This document shows, in pieces, positions 33,307-44,142 of a DNA stretch of 64,000 nucleotides. The translations under genes were made by a program, and so were the position numbers. The notes below the pieces were generated by a model, which worked only from the letters and a program-made list of their open reading frames with translations, was not told where the DNA came from and did no database searches. Positions within the stretch are counted from its first letter, which is position 1. Every line of letters starts with the position of its first letter. Origin of the DNA: Vandiemenella viatica. Lineage: Eukaryota > Arthropoda > Insecta > Orthoptera > Morabidae. Location of the stretch: positions 275,901,930-275,965,929 of the forward strand of contig JARYHS010008074.1 of the NCBI GenBank assembly GCA_031002005.1. The letters run 5' to 3'.

Positions 33307-36300
33307 CTACCTCCAGCCACTGCCTCTGCCAAATGTCAAGAACAAATCTTTTCCCCGCCGAGGCAAGTTCAGACTTGGGACCGGTTCAAAGTCAACTCTG
33401 ACCTTGTTGCAGGCTAACTTGGCAGCTTCATCAGCTGCCTCGTTCCCCCTGATTCCCAAATGGCCAGGTACCCAGCAGAATAAGACCTCCTTCCCAGAAG
33501 ATTGGAGGGATCGGAGGGTGTCCTGTAGGTCTTGGACAAGACGATCTGCTGGGTACATGCTTCCCAAGGCCTGGATGCAGTTGAGGGAATCACAGCATAT
33601 GATATATTTTTGGTCCCTACTTACTTTCATATGCTGGAGCGACTTTAACAAGGTGTAACAGTCTGCATTGTATACGCTGCACATGATGTTTAGCTTGAAT
33701 GTGTAAGTCGCTCGAGGGAACACTACTGAGCAACCTGCTTCGTTAGCCTGCTTAGACCCATCCGTATACAACGGGGTAAAATCGTGAAACTGATTTAAAA
33801 CATCACTGAAAAGACTGATAAATACCCTGTCAGCGGTAAACAGCTTACTGTACCGTGACAGGTCTAAAAGCATTCTGGGCCTCTTTAAAAGCCAGGGAGG
33901 AGATTTGCTCCAACCCTGGTGAATAAGAGAGGGCATCTGAAACCCATATTCCTCTATAATAGCCTTTGTACGGTAGCTGAACGGTCTGGTTGCTCTTTGG
34001 CTGTTGGTGTAAAACCATTCATAATTAGGGTGAATAACTACGTTGTACACGGGACTGCCAGGAGTTGCGGCAATATGCATATACTGTCGCACCATGATAA
34101 GACGTCTTGGATGGAGAGCGGCGGCTCGCCAGACTCAGCACAAATGCTGGGTATAGGACTGGTGCAGTATGCACCTGTGGCGAGACGAATTCCTGCATGG
34201 TGGACACTATCCAGTATATGGAGATAACTGTCCCATGCCGAACCGTAGACAATACAACCGTACTCCAACCGTGACCGTACAAAGGCTCTATAAAACTGTA
34301 GCAGGCAGGAACGGTCAGCACCCCACGACCTGTTACACAGACACTTTAAAAAATTAAGGGCTTTCAGGGCTCTGCCTTTAACATCTTTGAGATGTGGCAG
34401 CCAAGTAAGCTTACTGTCGTAAATGAGGCCCAGAAATCTAACAGTTTCACTAAAACTTAAAACGGTGTTCCTCAAGATGAGATGAGGTTCTGCTAAAAGA
34501 CTTCTACTGCGACTAAAAAGTACACACCAGGTTTTCTCAGCAGAGAAACAGAAGCCAGTGTGTACTGACCATTTTTCCAGCCTGTTCAGCACGAGTTGCA
34601 GCTGTCGTTAAGCGCTTCTCAGGTTAGACGATGCAATAAAAATTAAAAAGTCGTCAACTTATAAGGAGTACCGGATAAGCGTCCTTATAACGAATTAAAT
34701 TCTATTTATTGCTATGGCAAAAAGTGTGACAGTTAAAACTGACCCTTGAGGAACACCATTTTTCTGAATAAAAAGATCTGACACTTCACTACCGACTCGG
34801 TACCGGAAGCAACGACCACATAAAAATGATTTTAAAAAACGGGGCAGGTTACCCCTGAAACCCCAATCATCTAATTGCTTTAAAATAACATGCCTCCAGG
34901 TAGTATCGTAGGCCTTTTCAATATAAAAAAAGACACCCACAAGATATTGGCTGCGTACTCCCACTTTCACTTACGAGTGTAGTGAAATACTTCGTCCACC
35001 AACCTGTTTGGGTCGGAATGACAGGAAAGATAAAATTAGAGAAATAATGTGCCGCACTGATTCTTATATGAATTATTTTTTTCCTCGTACCATTAGGGAT
35101 TGGAATACACAACAAAGAGATTAGGTTTGGTGCTGAGCACTCTCTGCCACCCACAGTTTTGTGAATTGCAAAGTATATATGTATATGTAGATAAACACAT
35201 CTTGTACTGCCGCCTCCAGCAAGATCAGATTGTCCAAGGTGGAATCGGACTTTCTGAATCCACACTGAAAGCGGCTCAACAGATTGTGGAATGCAAGACA
35301 CCAGACGAGGCGGCGATAGACCATCCTCTAAAGTGTCTTGCCCACGCAGCTCGTATGGGCGATATACTACGATAGCTACCTGGCGACAACTTGTCCTTAC
35401 CAGGCTTTAAAATAGGGATAAGCATTGCTTCTTTCCACGAGTCAAGGAAGTGTCCTCCGGTCCAAATATGATTAAAAATATCTAAAAGATACTCTTTAGC
35501 ACCTCAGCATCTGGTACTGGATCATATCAGGCCCTGGGGCGGTGTCCTTAGCGCTGTTTAAGGCCGACTCCAGCTCCCAAGATGAAAATGGGCTGTTATA
35601 TGCCTCTGTACCCGATGAATCGAAGCACAGCACTCGCCTCTCGGTAGCAATCCTACGTTGCTGGAACCGAGGATCGAAATTGGCAGAGGAGGTGATGGCA
35701 GAAAAGTTCTCTGTCAACAGCTGAGCTATGCTTCGTTCGTCAGTAACTATACGTCCCTGATCCAGTAACCCAGATACTGGTATGCGAGAGTACCTTCCAG
35801 ATATACGGTGGATTGACTCCCATACTTTTGATGAACTTGTGGAACGATTGATAGTGCTTACAAAGTTCTGCCATGACCTTTCCTAGCTCTCCTTAATAAT
35901 TCGACGCGCCTTAGCTCTGGCAATACGGAACTCACCAGGTTGTCAGGTGTTGGGTACAACCTAAAGCGACGCAACGCCCAACTACGACCCTGGATAGCGG
36001 AACGACATTCGTCGTTCCACCAGGGGACGGGCGTCCTTCGCAACATTTCGGAGCTTATCAGCATGGAAACGTCAGCTGCATGGTGAATCACCTTGTCCTG
36101 TATACTCTCACAGGGTTCCAGTGATACGGAAAGGCAGAAGAGCTGCCAATCTGCATTACTGACGTTCCATTTGCATCGGTTATTGCCTCCCCCTCGCTCA
36201 CACTCTACGTGCTTCCATGGAGGTCGTGATCCACCTCTTAAGGCACGGAGTGTGCGATTGAAGGAGAGCACAACGAAAGGTCAATGGCAGAGGACAAACC

Positions 36301-36826
36301 GGAAGCAGTGGTGAAATGGGTCATTTGTCCTGTATTCAGGATACAGACGTTCTCCTGCTCCATTAATCTACCAACCACTCGGCCTCTGGGGCTCTCGGCG
36401 TTAGCACCCCACAACGCACTATGTGCGTTGAAGTCTCCTAGGAGGAGGAACGGCCGTGTGAGCTGCCGCAATAAGCCGACAAGATCGTCATATTCGACGG
36501 GCGCATTTGGTGGTAGATAAATGGAGCATACGGTCAGTTTAATAGGACCGTGTATCCTCACTGCCATTGCTTGTAGATAAGAGGTGAGAGCGACAGGTTC
36601 GGAATGGACAGTGTTTCAGACAAACACTGCCACTCCCCCCCTTCGCTCGATCACCCTCGGTTTCGTCCTTGCGGTACACGTCATATCCACTTAGTACAGG
36701 TTGGTGTGTTGGTCTGAAATGTGTCTCTTGGAGGCAGAGACACAAAGGATCAGACCGTGCTAAGTGGTGTAACTCCTCTTTGTGAGCTGTAAAACCGTTG
36801 ATGTTCCACTGAAGAATGAGAGCCAT
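33307..36826 (-). pseudogene. I-clade ORF2: APE, reverse transcriptase, RNase H
   Basis: The endonuclease starts at 36826 with MALILQWNINGF, CLQETHF and, in a second frame (36238-36567), LLGDFNAHSALWG and SAIDLSLCS. Reverse transcriptase pieces: APGPDMIQYQMLR (35496-35717), SRFQCGFRKSDSTLDNL (35121-35324), IEKAYDTTWRHVIL and NGVPQGSVL (34695-34970), then a VDD active site with a stop just before it (about 34650). The tail (33307-34095) is an RNase H with YTDGSK, CCDSLN and WVPGHLGIRGNEAADEAA; its usual catalytic glutamate block reads YNADCYTLL. At least five frame breaks, one stop and an insertion make ORF2 non-functional. Function in an intact copy: nick target DNA, copy RNA, remove RNA strand. 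Confidence 0.82.
34972..35200 (+). mobile_element. CR1-like LINE 3' fragment inserted in the I element
   Basis: The plus strand encodes YMNYFFPRTIRDWN, the typical C-terminal signature of CR1/L2-type polymerases, followed by a 3' untranslated segment with CTCTGCCACCCACAGTTTTG. It lies opposite to the host LINE and exactly interrupts its ORF2 between EAAVQDVF and the VGVFFYIEKAYDTTW block. A related 3' segment occurs at about 7205-7290. Confidence 0.65.
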
Positions 36827-36828
36827 CC

Positions 36829-38376
36829 TTACCTATTTAACCTCACCCGCCCCGGATCGGGTGGGTCATCGGTCACTTCCTGCTGAGGAACGGGACCAGA
36901 GTCTTCCACCAGCATCTCAGTTTCTTCCTTCCCGGAAGCGGAGATAGACATCTCCGACCCAGACGACTCCTCAAAATCCTCCCCATCATTTTTCTTCTTC
37001 TTGCCCTTACTCTCCCTATTGCTGGGCGGTCTGGGAGGAGAAAAAGAGGGGGACTTAACAAACTGGGTCGGATCAGTCTGTCTAAACTTTATACCTCGGA
37101 TCTTTTGGTCACCTCTGTTTCCACTGGTAGCAAGTGGTATCGCTACCACTTCAACAGAATGTGGTGGAATAGGAGGTGGATATAATTTAACTGCTATATT
37201 TGATGCTGGTGGAGACTTTCTTACTACTGCTGGAGTGGTCGAGGTTGCAGATATGTTACTAGCAACATCCGCGGTCCTAGGTGTCATGATCTTCGTGGAT
37301 TTTGCACCACACTTGCACTGACAAGAGCACACAGTGCTTGTGCCCACGTCTGCAAAGGATGTCTGCGTAGCAACACTTTCTTTCCTGACGGGAGTCAAGA
37401 CCATTTTGGCAAAGCTACTTCCAAAAATTAGAGCGGTGAGTGATTTCGCCTTCTTTGCTTCTCCATACGGTATCCGCTCTTTGGTCTTTAACTCTTGTAT
37501 CTTGCGCTCCTCAAGATACACTTGACACTCCCTACTCCAGACAGGATGCACCCCGGAGCAGTTGACGCACACCTGTGGGAGCGTGCAAGTGACACCCGAT
37601 TCATGTGCCCCCTTGCCGCATCTACCACAGGTGGGGTTGCCCTTGCATGACGCCATCGTATGTCCGAACCTCTCGCACTGGAAGCAGCGCATTGGATCCG
37701 GAACATACGGACGGACGTTCAAGTTAATGTAGCCAGCTTTAATACACTTGGGTAACACTGGAGTGTCAAACATCAGGACGAAGGTGGCAGTCTTGAAAAG
37801 ACTGCCATTTACCCTCCGTGTAATCTGACGCACCTCGACCACTTGCTGATCTTCCCACTCCTTAACCAGTTCCTCGGTCCCTAAATCCATTATTTCCCGG
37901 CAGGTGACAACGCCTTTACTACAATTTAGGGTTCTGTGGAGTTCGCTTTTAACGGCGAACTCCCCGAGCTTCTTGCAATTAAGGCCCTGTGATGCCTGTC
38001 TACTGGTGGTCGTTTCCAGCAGCAGCGTCCCGTTCCTCAGCTTTTTAACTGATCTCAAGGATCCAACCAATCCTTCCAACCCTTTATTAATATAAAAAGG
38101 GGACACATTTTCAAATGTCCCCTCTACCGTCTCCATTACAATGAAAGCGTTCGGTATCGAACAGACTTTCCCGTGACTTTGAACTCTCGGAAGTGGGAGG
38201 GCTATCAACCCTGGCCCGCTTCTTAGTACTGGGTGTATTGGGTTTAGCCTGCGGCACACCCGTACCGCAGGGTTTTGTGGTTTTTGTGGATGACTTCGTT
38301 TTGGTCCCACGAGTAAAACCAGTTTAAAAAGAAGTCCTAATACAACAGGGGTGTGCAGGTGCCCCTGAGGTTGCAC
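36829..38376 (-). CDS. I-clade LINE ORF1 (gag-like RNA-binding protein), intact
   Basis: This is the longest open frame in the window, 515 codons, starting at ATG (38376) and closing just before ORF2. The middle (about residues 235-295) carries three zinc knuckles: CFQCERFGHTMASC (CX2CX4HX4C), CGRCGKGAHESGVTC (CX2CX4HX5C) and CVNCSGVHPVWSREC (CX2CX3HX6C), the set typical of I and Jockey ORF1 proteins. Upstream is an RRM-like gag region. The C-terminal third is proline-, serine- and lysine-rich with an acidic stretch. ORF1 coats the element RNA for reverse transcription. It is intact while ORF2 is badly damaged. The true start could be further in than the first ATG. Confidence 0.8.
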   Translation of the reverse strand: MQPQGHLHTPVVLGLLFKLVLLVGPKRSHPQKPQNPAVRVCRRLNPIHPVLRSGPGLIALPLPRVQSHGKVCSIPNAFIVMETVEGTFENVSPFYINKGLEGLVGSLRSVKKLRNGTLLLETTTSRQASQGLNCKKLGEFAVKSELHRTLNCSKGVVTCREIMDLGTEELVKEWEDQQVVEVRQITRRVNGSLFKTATFVLMFDTPVLPKCIKAGYINLNVRPYVPDPMRCFQCERFGHTMASCKGNPTCGRCGKGAHESGVTCTLPQVCVNCSGVHPVWSRECQVYLEERKIQELKTKERIPYGEAKKAKSLTALIFGSSFAKMVLTPVRKESVATQTSFADVGTSTVCSCQCKCGAKSTKIMTPRTADVASNISATSTTPAVVRKSPPASNIAVKLYPPPIPPHSVEVVAIPLATSGNRGDQKIRGIKFRQTDPTQFVKSPSFSPPRPPSNRESKGKKKKNDGEDFEESSGSEMSISASGKEETEMLVEDSGPVPQQEVTDDPPDPGRVRLNR

Positions 38377-38444
38377 GTTAGCGAGTGATTTCCCTCATCA
38401 CCCATTCGCCTCCTTGGCACGTGGCTGACCTTGAGATTGAGTGT

Positions 38445-38445
<1 letters not shown>

Positions 38446-38500
<55 letters not shown>
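38446..38500 (-). repeat. 55-nt A tract (T on the plus strand) in the LINE 5' region
   Basis: An uninterrupted run of T from 38446 to 38500 separates a 5' segment (38505-38735, minus-strand text GTGCCAGGTACGGGTTTGGC) from the part directly upstream of ORF1. Either the tract is part of the LINE leader or the 5' segment is a separate retroposed piece ending in poly(A). Confidence 0.8.
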
Positions 38501-38503
<3 letters not shown>

Positions 38504-38739
38504 GAGGTTTGTTCTGACCTCGCAATCCGGGTGATGAAGCCAAGATCCCCGTTCTCCTAGGCACATAACGTTCCACCGCCATCCCCTACGGTGGTCGTTG
38601 AAGCATGGTAGGAGTTTACTGTGTGGGAAACTTGCGGCGCTCACAAGTTTCCAGCTCGGGCACCACGGGGTCGCCAAACCCGTACCTGGCACTTGCATAC
38701 CAGGCCCCTGTGGGGTTGACATATCTGGTATCATTTCTA

Positions 38740-39426
38740 CTTTGTACCACAGTAGCATTATCAATACGAAAATTATGCGAACAAAATATGTTGTTGTATT
38801 TATCATACAACTAAGCTAAACAAAATAAACACACAGTATATTCATATCTCTACGATATGTGGTGCTGCTATCTGGCAGTAATGTTTACATAGGAATTCTA
38901 TAACAAAACACAAATTTTTCCTTCAAAGAAATTTTTTTCTGAAAAGCTTCTTACTGTGGAAAAAGCACAATTTACAAATGTCTCTGTGATATGTGGTGCT
39001 GTTATCTAATGGTAACATGATTAATCATTATCAACAACAACAAAGCTTAGCGGTTTACCTCTGAACTGTCTCATAGGCATGACCTTGATAGTTAATATTT
39101 TTAACTTTTATGGGTTGATGTGTAATAAATTCTGAACTTAATTTATGATTTTACCAAAGCAGACACCTTAATCTTTAAAATGATATCTCATTTATCAATT
39201 TTAGTTAGGTGTAAAGGTAGATAAGCAGTTCGTTACAAAAAAATAACTTTTATAAATGATGATACTTTTGTCCTTCACAGTCCAAATTATGAAAAATTCC
39301 TTTCTTCATTTATGATTTTCAAAAAAAAAAAAAAAAAAAAGAGAGACCTTATTCTTTAGATTGTTACATTATTCAGTCATTTTGATTAGGTATGAACAAA
39401 CTGGCAAGTCACAAAAAACTTTTAGA

Positions 39427-39491
<65 letters not shown>

Positions 39492-39608
39492 ATACAATGT
39501 AAAACGACCAAAATGAGAATCGAGGCTTTGCATGATCTCATAAGGTCCATTCTCAAATAATATATATTTAATAACTAAATTTTGTAAAAGTCAATTCAGA
39601 TAAAATTA
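38740..39608. other. Intron sequence with microsatellites
   Basis: No coding sequence. The phrase GATATGTGGTGCTG occurs at 38855 and 38988, part of a short ~130-bp direct repeat. An A run is at 39321-39340. A (TA)n run followed directly by (GT)n spans about 39431-39492. Confidence 0.6.
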
Positions 39609-40912
39609 CGAGGGTAATTTGGAAAATAACCTCCGTTTAGCTATACATAAATAACTTGGGTAGTAAAAAATGTTTTATTACATACATCTTAAAACTGCAG
39701 CTATTTCCTATTTTTCATCATAGTTACCATTTAAATTTAAGCATTTGTCATAGTGTTTCACTAATTTAAAAATTCCTTCTTCATAAAATTTAGCCGCCTG
39801 GGCACGTAGCTAATCTCGCAACAGCATTTTGACGTTTGTCGTCGTCATCTAAGTGCTGCGACGCAAGCCACTTCTTCGTGTGAGTGTAGAGATGAAAACT
39901 ACGAGGCATCAAGTCGGGGCTGTAAGGGGGATGGTCGAAAACGTTCCATTTGAATTGCTTAAGAAGCTCTTGAGGCTTACGAGCACTGTGAGGATGAGCG
40001 TTGTCATGCAAAAACACAACATTGAATGACAGCTTACCACAACGTTTGTTTTTAATGGCTCGCTTAATTTTCTTCAAAGTTTCACAGTAGACATCTGAGG
40101 TGACTGTGGTGCCACATTCTATAAATTCAATGAGCAAATCTCTCTCGGCATGCCAAAAAACTGTGGCCATAACCTTCCTTGTTGAAAACGTTTGGCGGGC
40201 TTTCTTTTGCCAGGCCATCAACTGTTGTTTCGTTTCGCCATTTACGTACGACAACCACATTTCCTCAAAAGTCACAATCATCTTTAAAAATCTTCTCCTT
40301 CCGCGTCATAGCGTTAAGGAAGTTTAGGGGAAAGCCTATTAGTTTGGTTTTGTGGATCTCTGTAAGTTTTTTAGTACCTACCTAGCACAGAACTTCCAGT
40401 AGTCTAATTTATCGGTGACAACCTCGTACAAAACCTTATGAGAAATTTGTCAGAATTGTTCAGAAAGTTCAGAGATTGCGAATCTTAGATTTTCACGAAC
40501 TTTTTCGTCAACTTTCTTAACAACATCATTACTAACAGCAGAAGATTTACCACTCCTCTCTTCATCATGAATGTTTGTTCTACCACTTTTAAAAAATCGG
40601 ACCCATTGCCGCACAACACATTCACTCATAACGTTCGGACCATATACAGTACACAATCGACGATGAATGTCTGCTACTGAAATGTGCCAAAAGAAATCTT
40701 ATTATAGCATGCACTTCGCATTTTGCGGGATTTTCTATTGCGGCGTTCATGTTTTAAGGTTGTAACATGACAATGTACAAAAGAACGAGGTTCATACCAT
40801 CACACCTGGATGCTTACTAAATCGGGGAACACGCAGATGTGAAAATGGTGGCGCTCCGCACATGATTACTAGCACCACGCTAGAACAGAGGTTACTTTCT
40901 GAATTACCCTCG
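39609..40912 (-). mobile_element. mariner element, full length with terminal repeats
   Basis: Length is 1304 bp, as in full mariners. The left end CGAGGGTAATTTGGAAAATA and the inverted right end CGAGGGTAATTCAGAAAGTA form ~30-bp terminal repeats, each next to TA (39607-39608 and 40913-40914). It contains one transposase pseudogene on the minus strand. The termini are well preserved, so in principle it could be moved by a matching transposase. Confidence 0.9.
39790..40656 (-). pseudogene. mariner transposase, catalytic residues lost
   Basis: The N-terminal part (40450-40656) has VVRQWVRFFKSGRTNIHDEE, the helix-turn-helix and linker. The catalytic part (39790-40281) keeps VNGETKQQ, VVFLHDNAHPH (second aspartate) and HPPYSPDL. 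The expected GDET motif reads FEEM, so the first aspartate is replaced by glutamate, and the third, expected in APSDYHLF, is lost (MPRSFHLY). Frames also break between the two parts. Mariner transposase needs all three carboxylates, so this copy is inactive. Confidence 0.85.
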
Positions 40913-41266
40913 TACATTTTTGTAGAAAGTTTCCTATAGGGTAATCTTTCAGTTTTTTGTAAAATACATCTTTTTAATCTACTATCCTCTTTTGAGAAGT
41001 TTTTTTAATTAGATGTGTACCAGAATAATTAACCTCCCTTTGTATCAGTGATGATGAGTTTCCTGCAAATTATTTTTGTTTCTTGTATTGAAATCGTGTA
41101 CTGGGGAGTTCGATAAAAATAACTTAAAAAAATATTCCTTTGTAAAGAGTTTCTCTAAAAAATTATTCCATTCAACATGAATGAATTAAATAACATTAGA
41201 AGACCTGTTTTATTAATTCCAGATCTCTAATCTCCAGACTGCACACCAAAGTCATGATAGAATATA

Positions 41267-42552
41267 CACAGTAGTGCCAAAAATCATGGGGTATCTCCTA
41301 CTAACTTTTTATGGCTTTATGCCTCATCGACATCGAGATCATTAGAGGCAGAGAAGGACTGAGGGCAAGTAACAGTAGGGATTTCAGACATTGACTATGA
41401 AAGGAACCATCCCGGCATTCACCTGGAGTGATTTGGTAAAACCAAGAAAAATTCAAATTTGGATACCTGGAAGGCGATTTGAAACTGCGTCCTCCTGAAT
41501 ACAAGGCCAGAGAATTATTGCTTACTCTCCATGCTCTGTCCTAATATCATGTTGGAGCTCTTCAGCCGGCAAAGTGTATCAACAAGAAATATTCAGCCAT
41601 GGCTCCTATACAGCACCCATTACTGCAATAGTGTTGCCGGTGTAGTAAATTGTGAATATAGTGACCTTTCAATCATATCCCACATATGTACAATTTGATC
41701 CATTTCAGGCAATCTACAAAGGCAAATTATTAATTGGAATTGTTTAGAACGTTCCTCAAACCAATTGTTAATGATTTTCGCATAGTGACACGGTGCGCTG
41801 ATGTCCTGAAAAAGTCATTGTTGTTTGGGAATATTAATGAAAAATGGCTGCAAATGATCTCCATGAAGTTGAACATAATCATTTCCAGTCAATGGTCAGT
41901 TCAGTCCGACCAGAGATCCCCGACTATGCCATGTAAAAACAACCCATACCAGGATAGAGCCATCATGAGCTTTCCACAATGGCTTCCTGACAATGTGGAT
42001 CAATGGTCACTGTTCTGTGCCACATTTGAATCCTACCATCAGCTCTTACCAACTGGAATCATGACTCATCTGACCCTGCAACCTTTTTCCAGTCATTTAG
42101 GGCCCATATAATAAGTTCACTAATGTAGAGGCAATGCAGTCATTGGTGTTTTGTTAAGAGAGGCACTCACATCAGTTTTCTGCTGCTGCATCCCACCAAA
42201 TTTTGCTTCACTATCCACAAAGACACATCTGTCACACTCCAACATTAAATGTTGTTGTTTTTTGATGCAGTGTTGCCTGTCTGTCAATACTAACACCTTG
42301 AAGAACCTGTGGGATGTGGTGACAGAAATTACTTGTCTGAAGCACATTCCTGACACTGTGGTTTCAGGAACGTTTAATTCATGAACAGTTTCTGAAATGG
42401 AATGCCCCTTGAATCTGGCACCAAGTACAATTCTGCATTTCAATTTTCACGAGTACCATAACTGCACAGCACATTTATACATTCCTTCTACAGAGATAAT
42501 GCAATCTGGATATTAGCATCTTCCTACCCCATAACTTTTAGCACTTCTGTCA
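41267..42552 (-). mobile_element. Tc1-like element with terminal repeats, SINE inside
   Basis: The left end has AGTAGTGCCAAAAATCATGG next to TA, and the inverted right end AGAAGTGCTAAAAGTTATGG. The minus strand between them encodes a decayed Tc1-type transposase: RFKGHSISETVHELNVPETT (42350-42430, DNA-binding part), DWKKVAGSDES followed by a stop then FQLVRADGRIQMWHR (about 42010-42100), and later a VHMWDMIERS-like C-terminal block (about 41660-41700). The catalytic part is riddled with stops. A SINE occupies 41305-41541 just inside the left end. Confidence 0.78.
41305..41541 (-). mobile_element. tRNA-derived SINE nested in the Tc1-like element
   Basis: Same family and orientation as at 10204: plus strand GCCTCATCGACATCGAGATC, then CGGCATTCACCTGGAGTGAT, a degraded B box (GCGATTTGAAACTGCGTCC) and a head complement near CTCCATGCTCTGTCC. 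There is no clear A tail or duplication. Confidence 0.75.
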
Positions 42553-43139
42553 CATTCCTGTTCTCATATAATTCAATGAGACACTCCCATGGACAATACT
42601 AGAAGTGCTAACTTCCAATGATATTAAAGGGTACCTGACATGCCCAAAGTGGCTAGGGGCAAAAGATAGGAACTTATCAGAGCATTCAGACTAGTAGCTT
42701 GTTTACTCAGAAGGAGCTAATACCTGTCATGGTGTAGCGCGCAGAAGTGGATGCTTCTATTATTGCTATGAATGAAAGAATGGTTGAAGATACAGAAATA
42801 TATTTACAGACCTTTCACAGAAAGGAATAATGATGAAGTTAAATAAGTCTTGGATATATACTACACGACTGCTCTATGGCCCGTTATATATAAATTGAAA
42901 TGCTTAAGTTTTAGAGAAGAGCAGAGGGCAGAGGCAATGGTTAGGCTTTGGAGTCCAGTGGTCTGGACCAGGCAGGCCGCACCCGGGCTGACAATAACGA
43001 TGAACCACTTCTGTGTGATGACCTCCAACCAACTAAATATCCAGAGGCCTCATTTATATATGCAATTACTGTTGAAGTGATCAATGAAGATTGTCGATTG
43101 ACTGTGCAAGAACTAGAATGTGATCCTGGAATACTTAAA
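42553..43139. other. Intron sequence, nothing recognised
   Basis: No domain seen. A GC-richer patch at 42950-43000 has no match I know. Confidence 0.4.
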
Positions 43140-43179
43140 CTAGTGTTTGGCTGATTTTAACTGAAAATTTGCAAACAGT

Positions 43180-44112
43180 TTGCACGTGTGCGAAATTCAT
43201 TCTGAAATTGCTAACCTTCACCTTGAAATCACTCATTTTATACCTAAAGAAGAGATTATAGTTGGTGTGGAGTGTGCCCTCCAAGGAATACGTACCCTCA
43301 CGGCTGAGAGCATCAGACAGGACGTACCAGTTATATTAAAGAAAGCTAAACCTCCAAGAGCCAACATCATGGGAAAAGAAAGAGTTGCACTACGACAGTT
43401 AAGAGAAAACCAGGCCATTATAATTCTACCAGCCGATAAGGGAAACTTCACTGTCATCATGGATTCGTCAGACTGCAAAGAAAATATCCAACATTTATTG
43501 GCAAACAATGCATACAAAAAACTGGATAAAGACTCCACAACAAAAATTATGAGACAGACTAAAGAACTTGTTAGCCGTTTGAACTTGGAATGGACAGTGA
43601 AACGTAATATACTAAGTGGAACTCCAGTTTCCCCACTGATGTACCGCCTGCCTAAAATCCACTAAACCGAGGTGCCTCTCTGATGTATTGTGAGTACAAT
43701 AAATTCCTCTACATATGGGTTAGCAAAATTTCCAGTAAAAAAATTAGATCCTCTGGTGGGATGCACAGAGACTTGTATAAGAAATTTGTTGCACTTTGTC
43801 GAAAAAATTAAGGAAATTAAATTATAAGACGACGACTTGTTAATAAGCTTTGACATTATGTCATTGTTCACAAACATACCTCTGAACCACGTGATGAAAA
43901 TAATAGATAAGGAATTCACTGTGGAATGGAGGTCCGTCTTCAAACATTGAACTCTACCTACTTTCAGTGGAACAATGAGATTTACGAACAAGAAGGAGTA
44001 CCAATGGGCAGCCCTCTGTCCCCCATCATAGCGGACTTGCTTATGGAAAAACTTGAAAAGAAAGCCATTGAGATTGCAACCAAGAAACCATCCCTTTGGC
44101 AAAGATATCATG
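43180..44112 (+). pseudogene. Penelope-like reverse transcriptase, N-terminal part
   Basis: Residues visible: LPADKGN (the conserved start of PLE finger motifs), the palm-proximal block VPMGSPLSPIIADL and a helix LEKKAIEIATKK. A frameshift lies between 43665 and 43926, in the DxxSLFTNIP region. The catalytic YxDD motif is missing because the CR1-like insertion starts at about 44140. PLE RT is related to telomerase RT and copies element RNA at a nicked target. Confidence 0.75.
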
Positions 44113-44142
44113 ATGTGACATTGTACATTATCTTGAAATATT

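Larger units (their letters stand above)
32605..38735 (-). mobile_element. I-clade LINE, near full length
   Basis: On the minus strand, right to left: a 5' region (about 38505-38735), a 55-nt A tract (plus-strand T run 38446-38500), an intact ORF1 (36829-38376), then ORF2 with APE endonuclease, reverse transcriptase and RNase H (33307-36826), and a 3' untranslated part ending near 32605 with AGGGCGCTAATGACCTCAAT and an A-rich tail. The RNase H domain places it in the I group rather than R1, Jockey or CR1. A foreign fragment is inserted at about 34972-35200. Target duplications could not be found. It sits in sense orientation within the 28.9-kb PELP1 intron. Confidence 0.8.

Noticed and set aside
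33116..33658. 180-codon open frame on the plus strand
   Set aside because: It is the opposite-strand shadow of the I-element RNase H region, which has clear catalytic motifs on the minus strand.
37001..38095. Several plus-strand frames of 60-106 codons
   Set aside because: All are antisense shadows of LINE ORF1 at 36829-38376.
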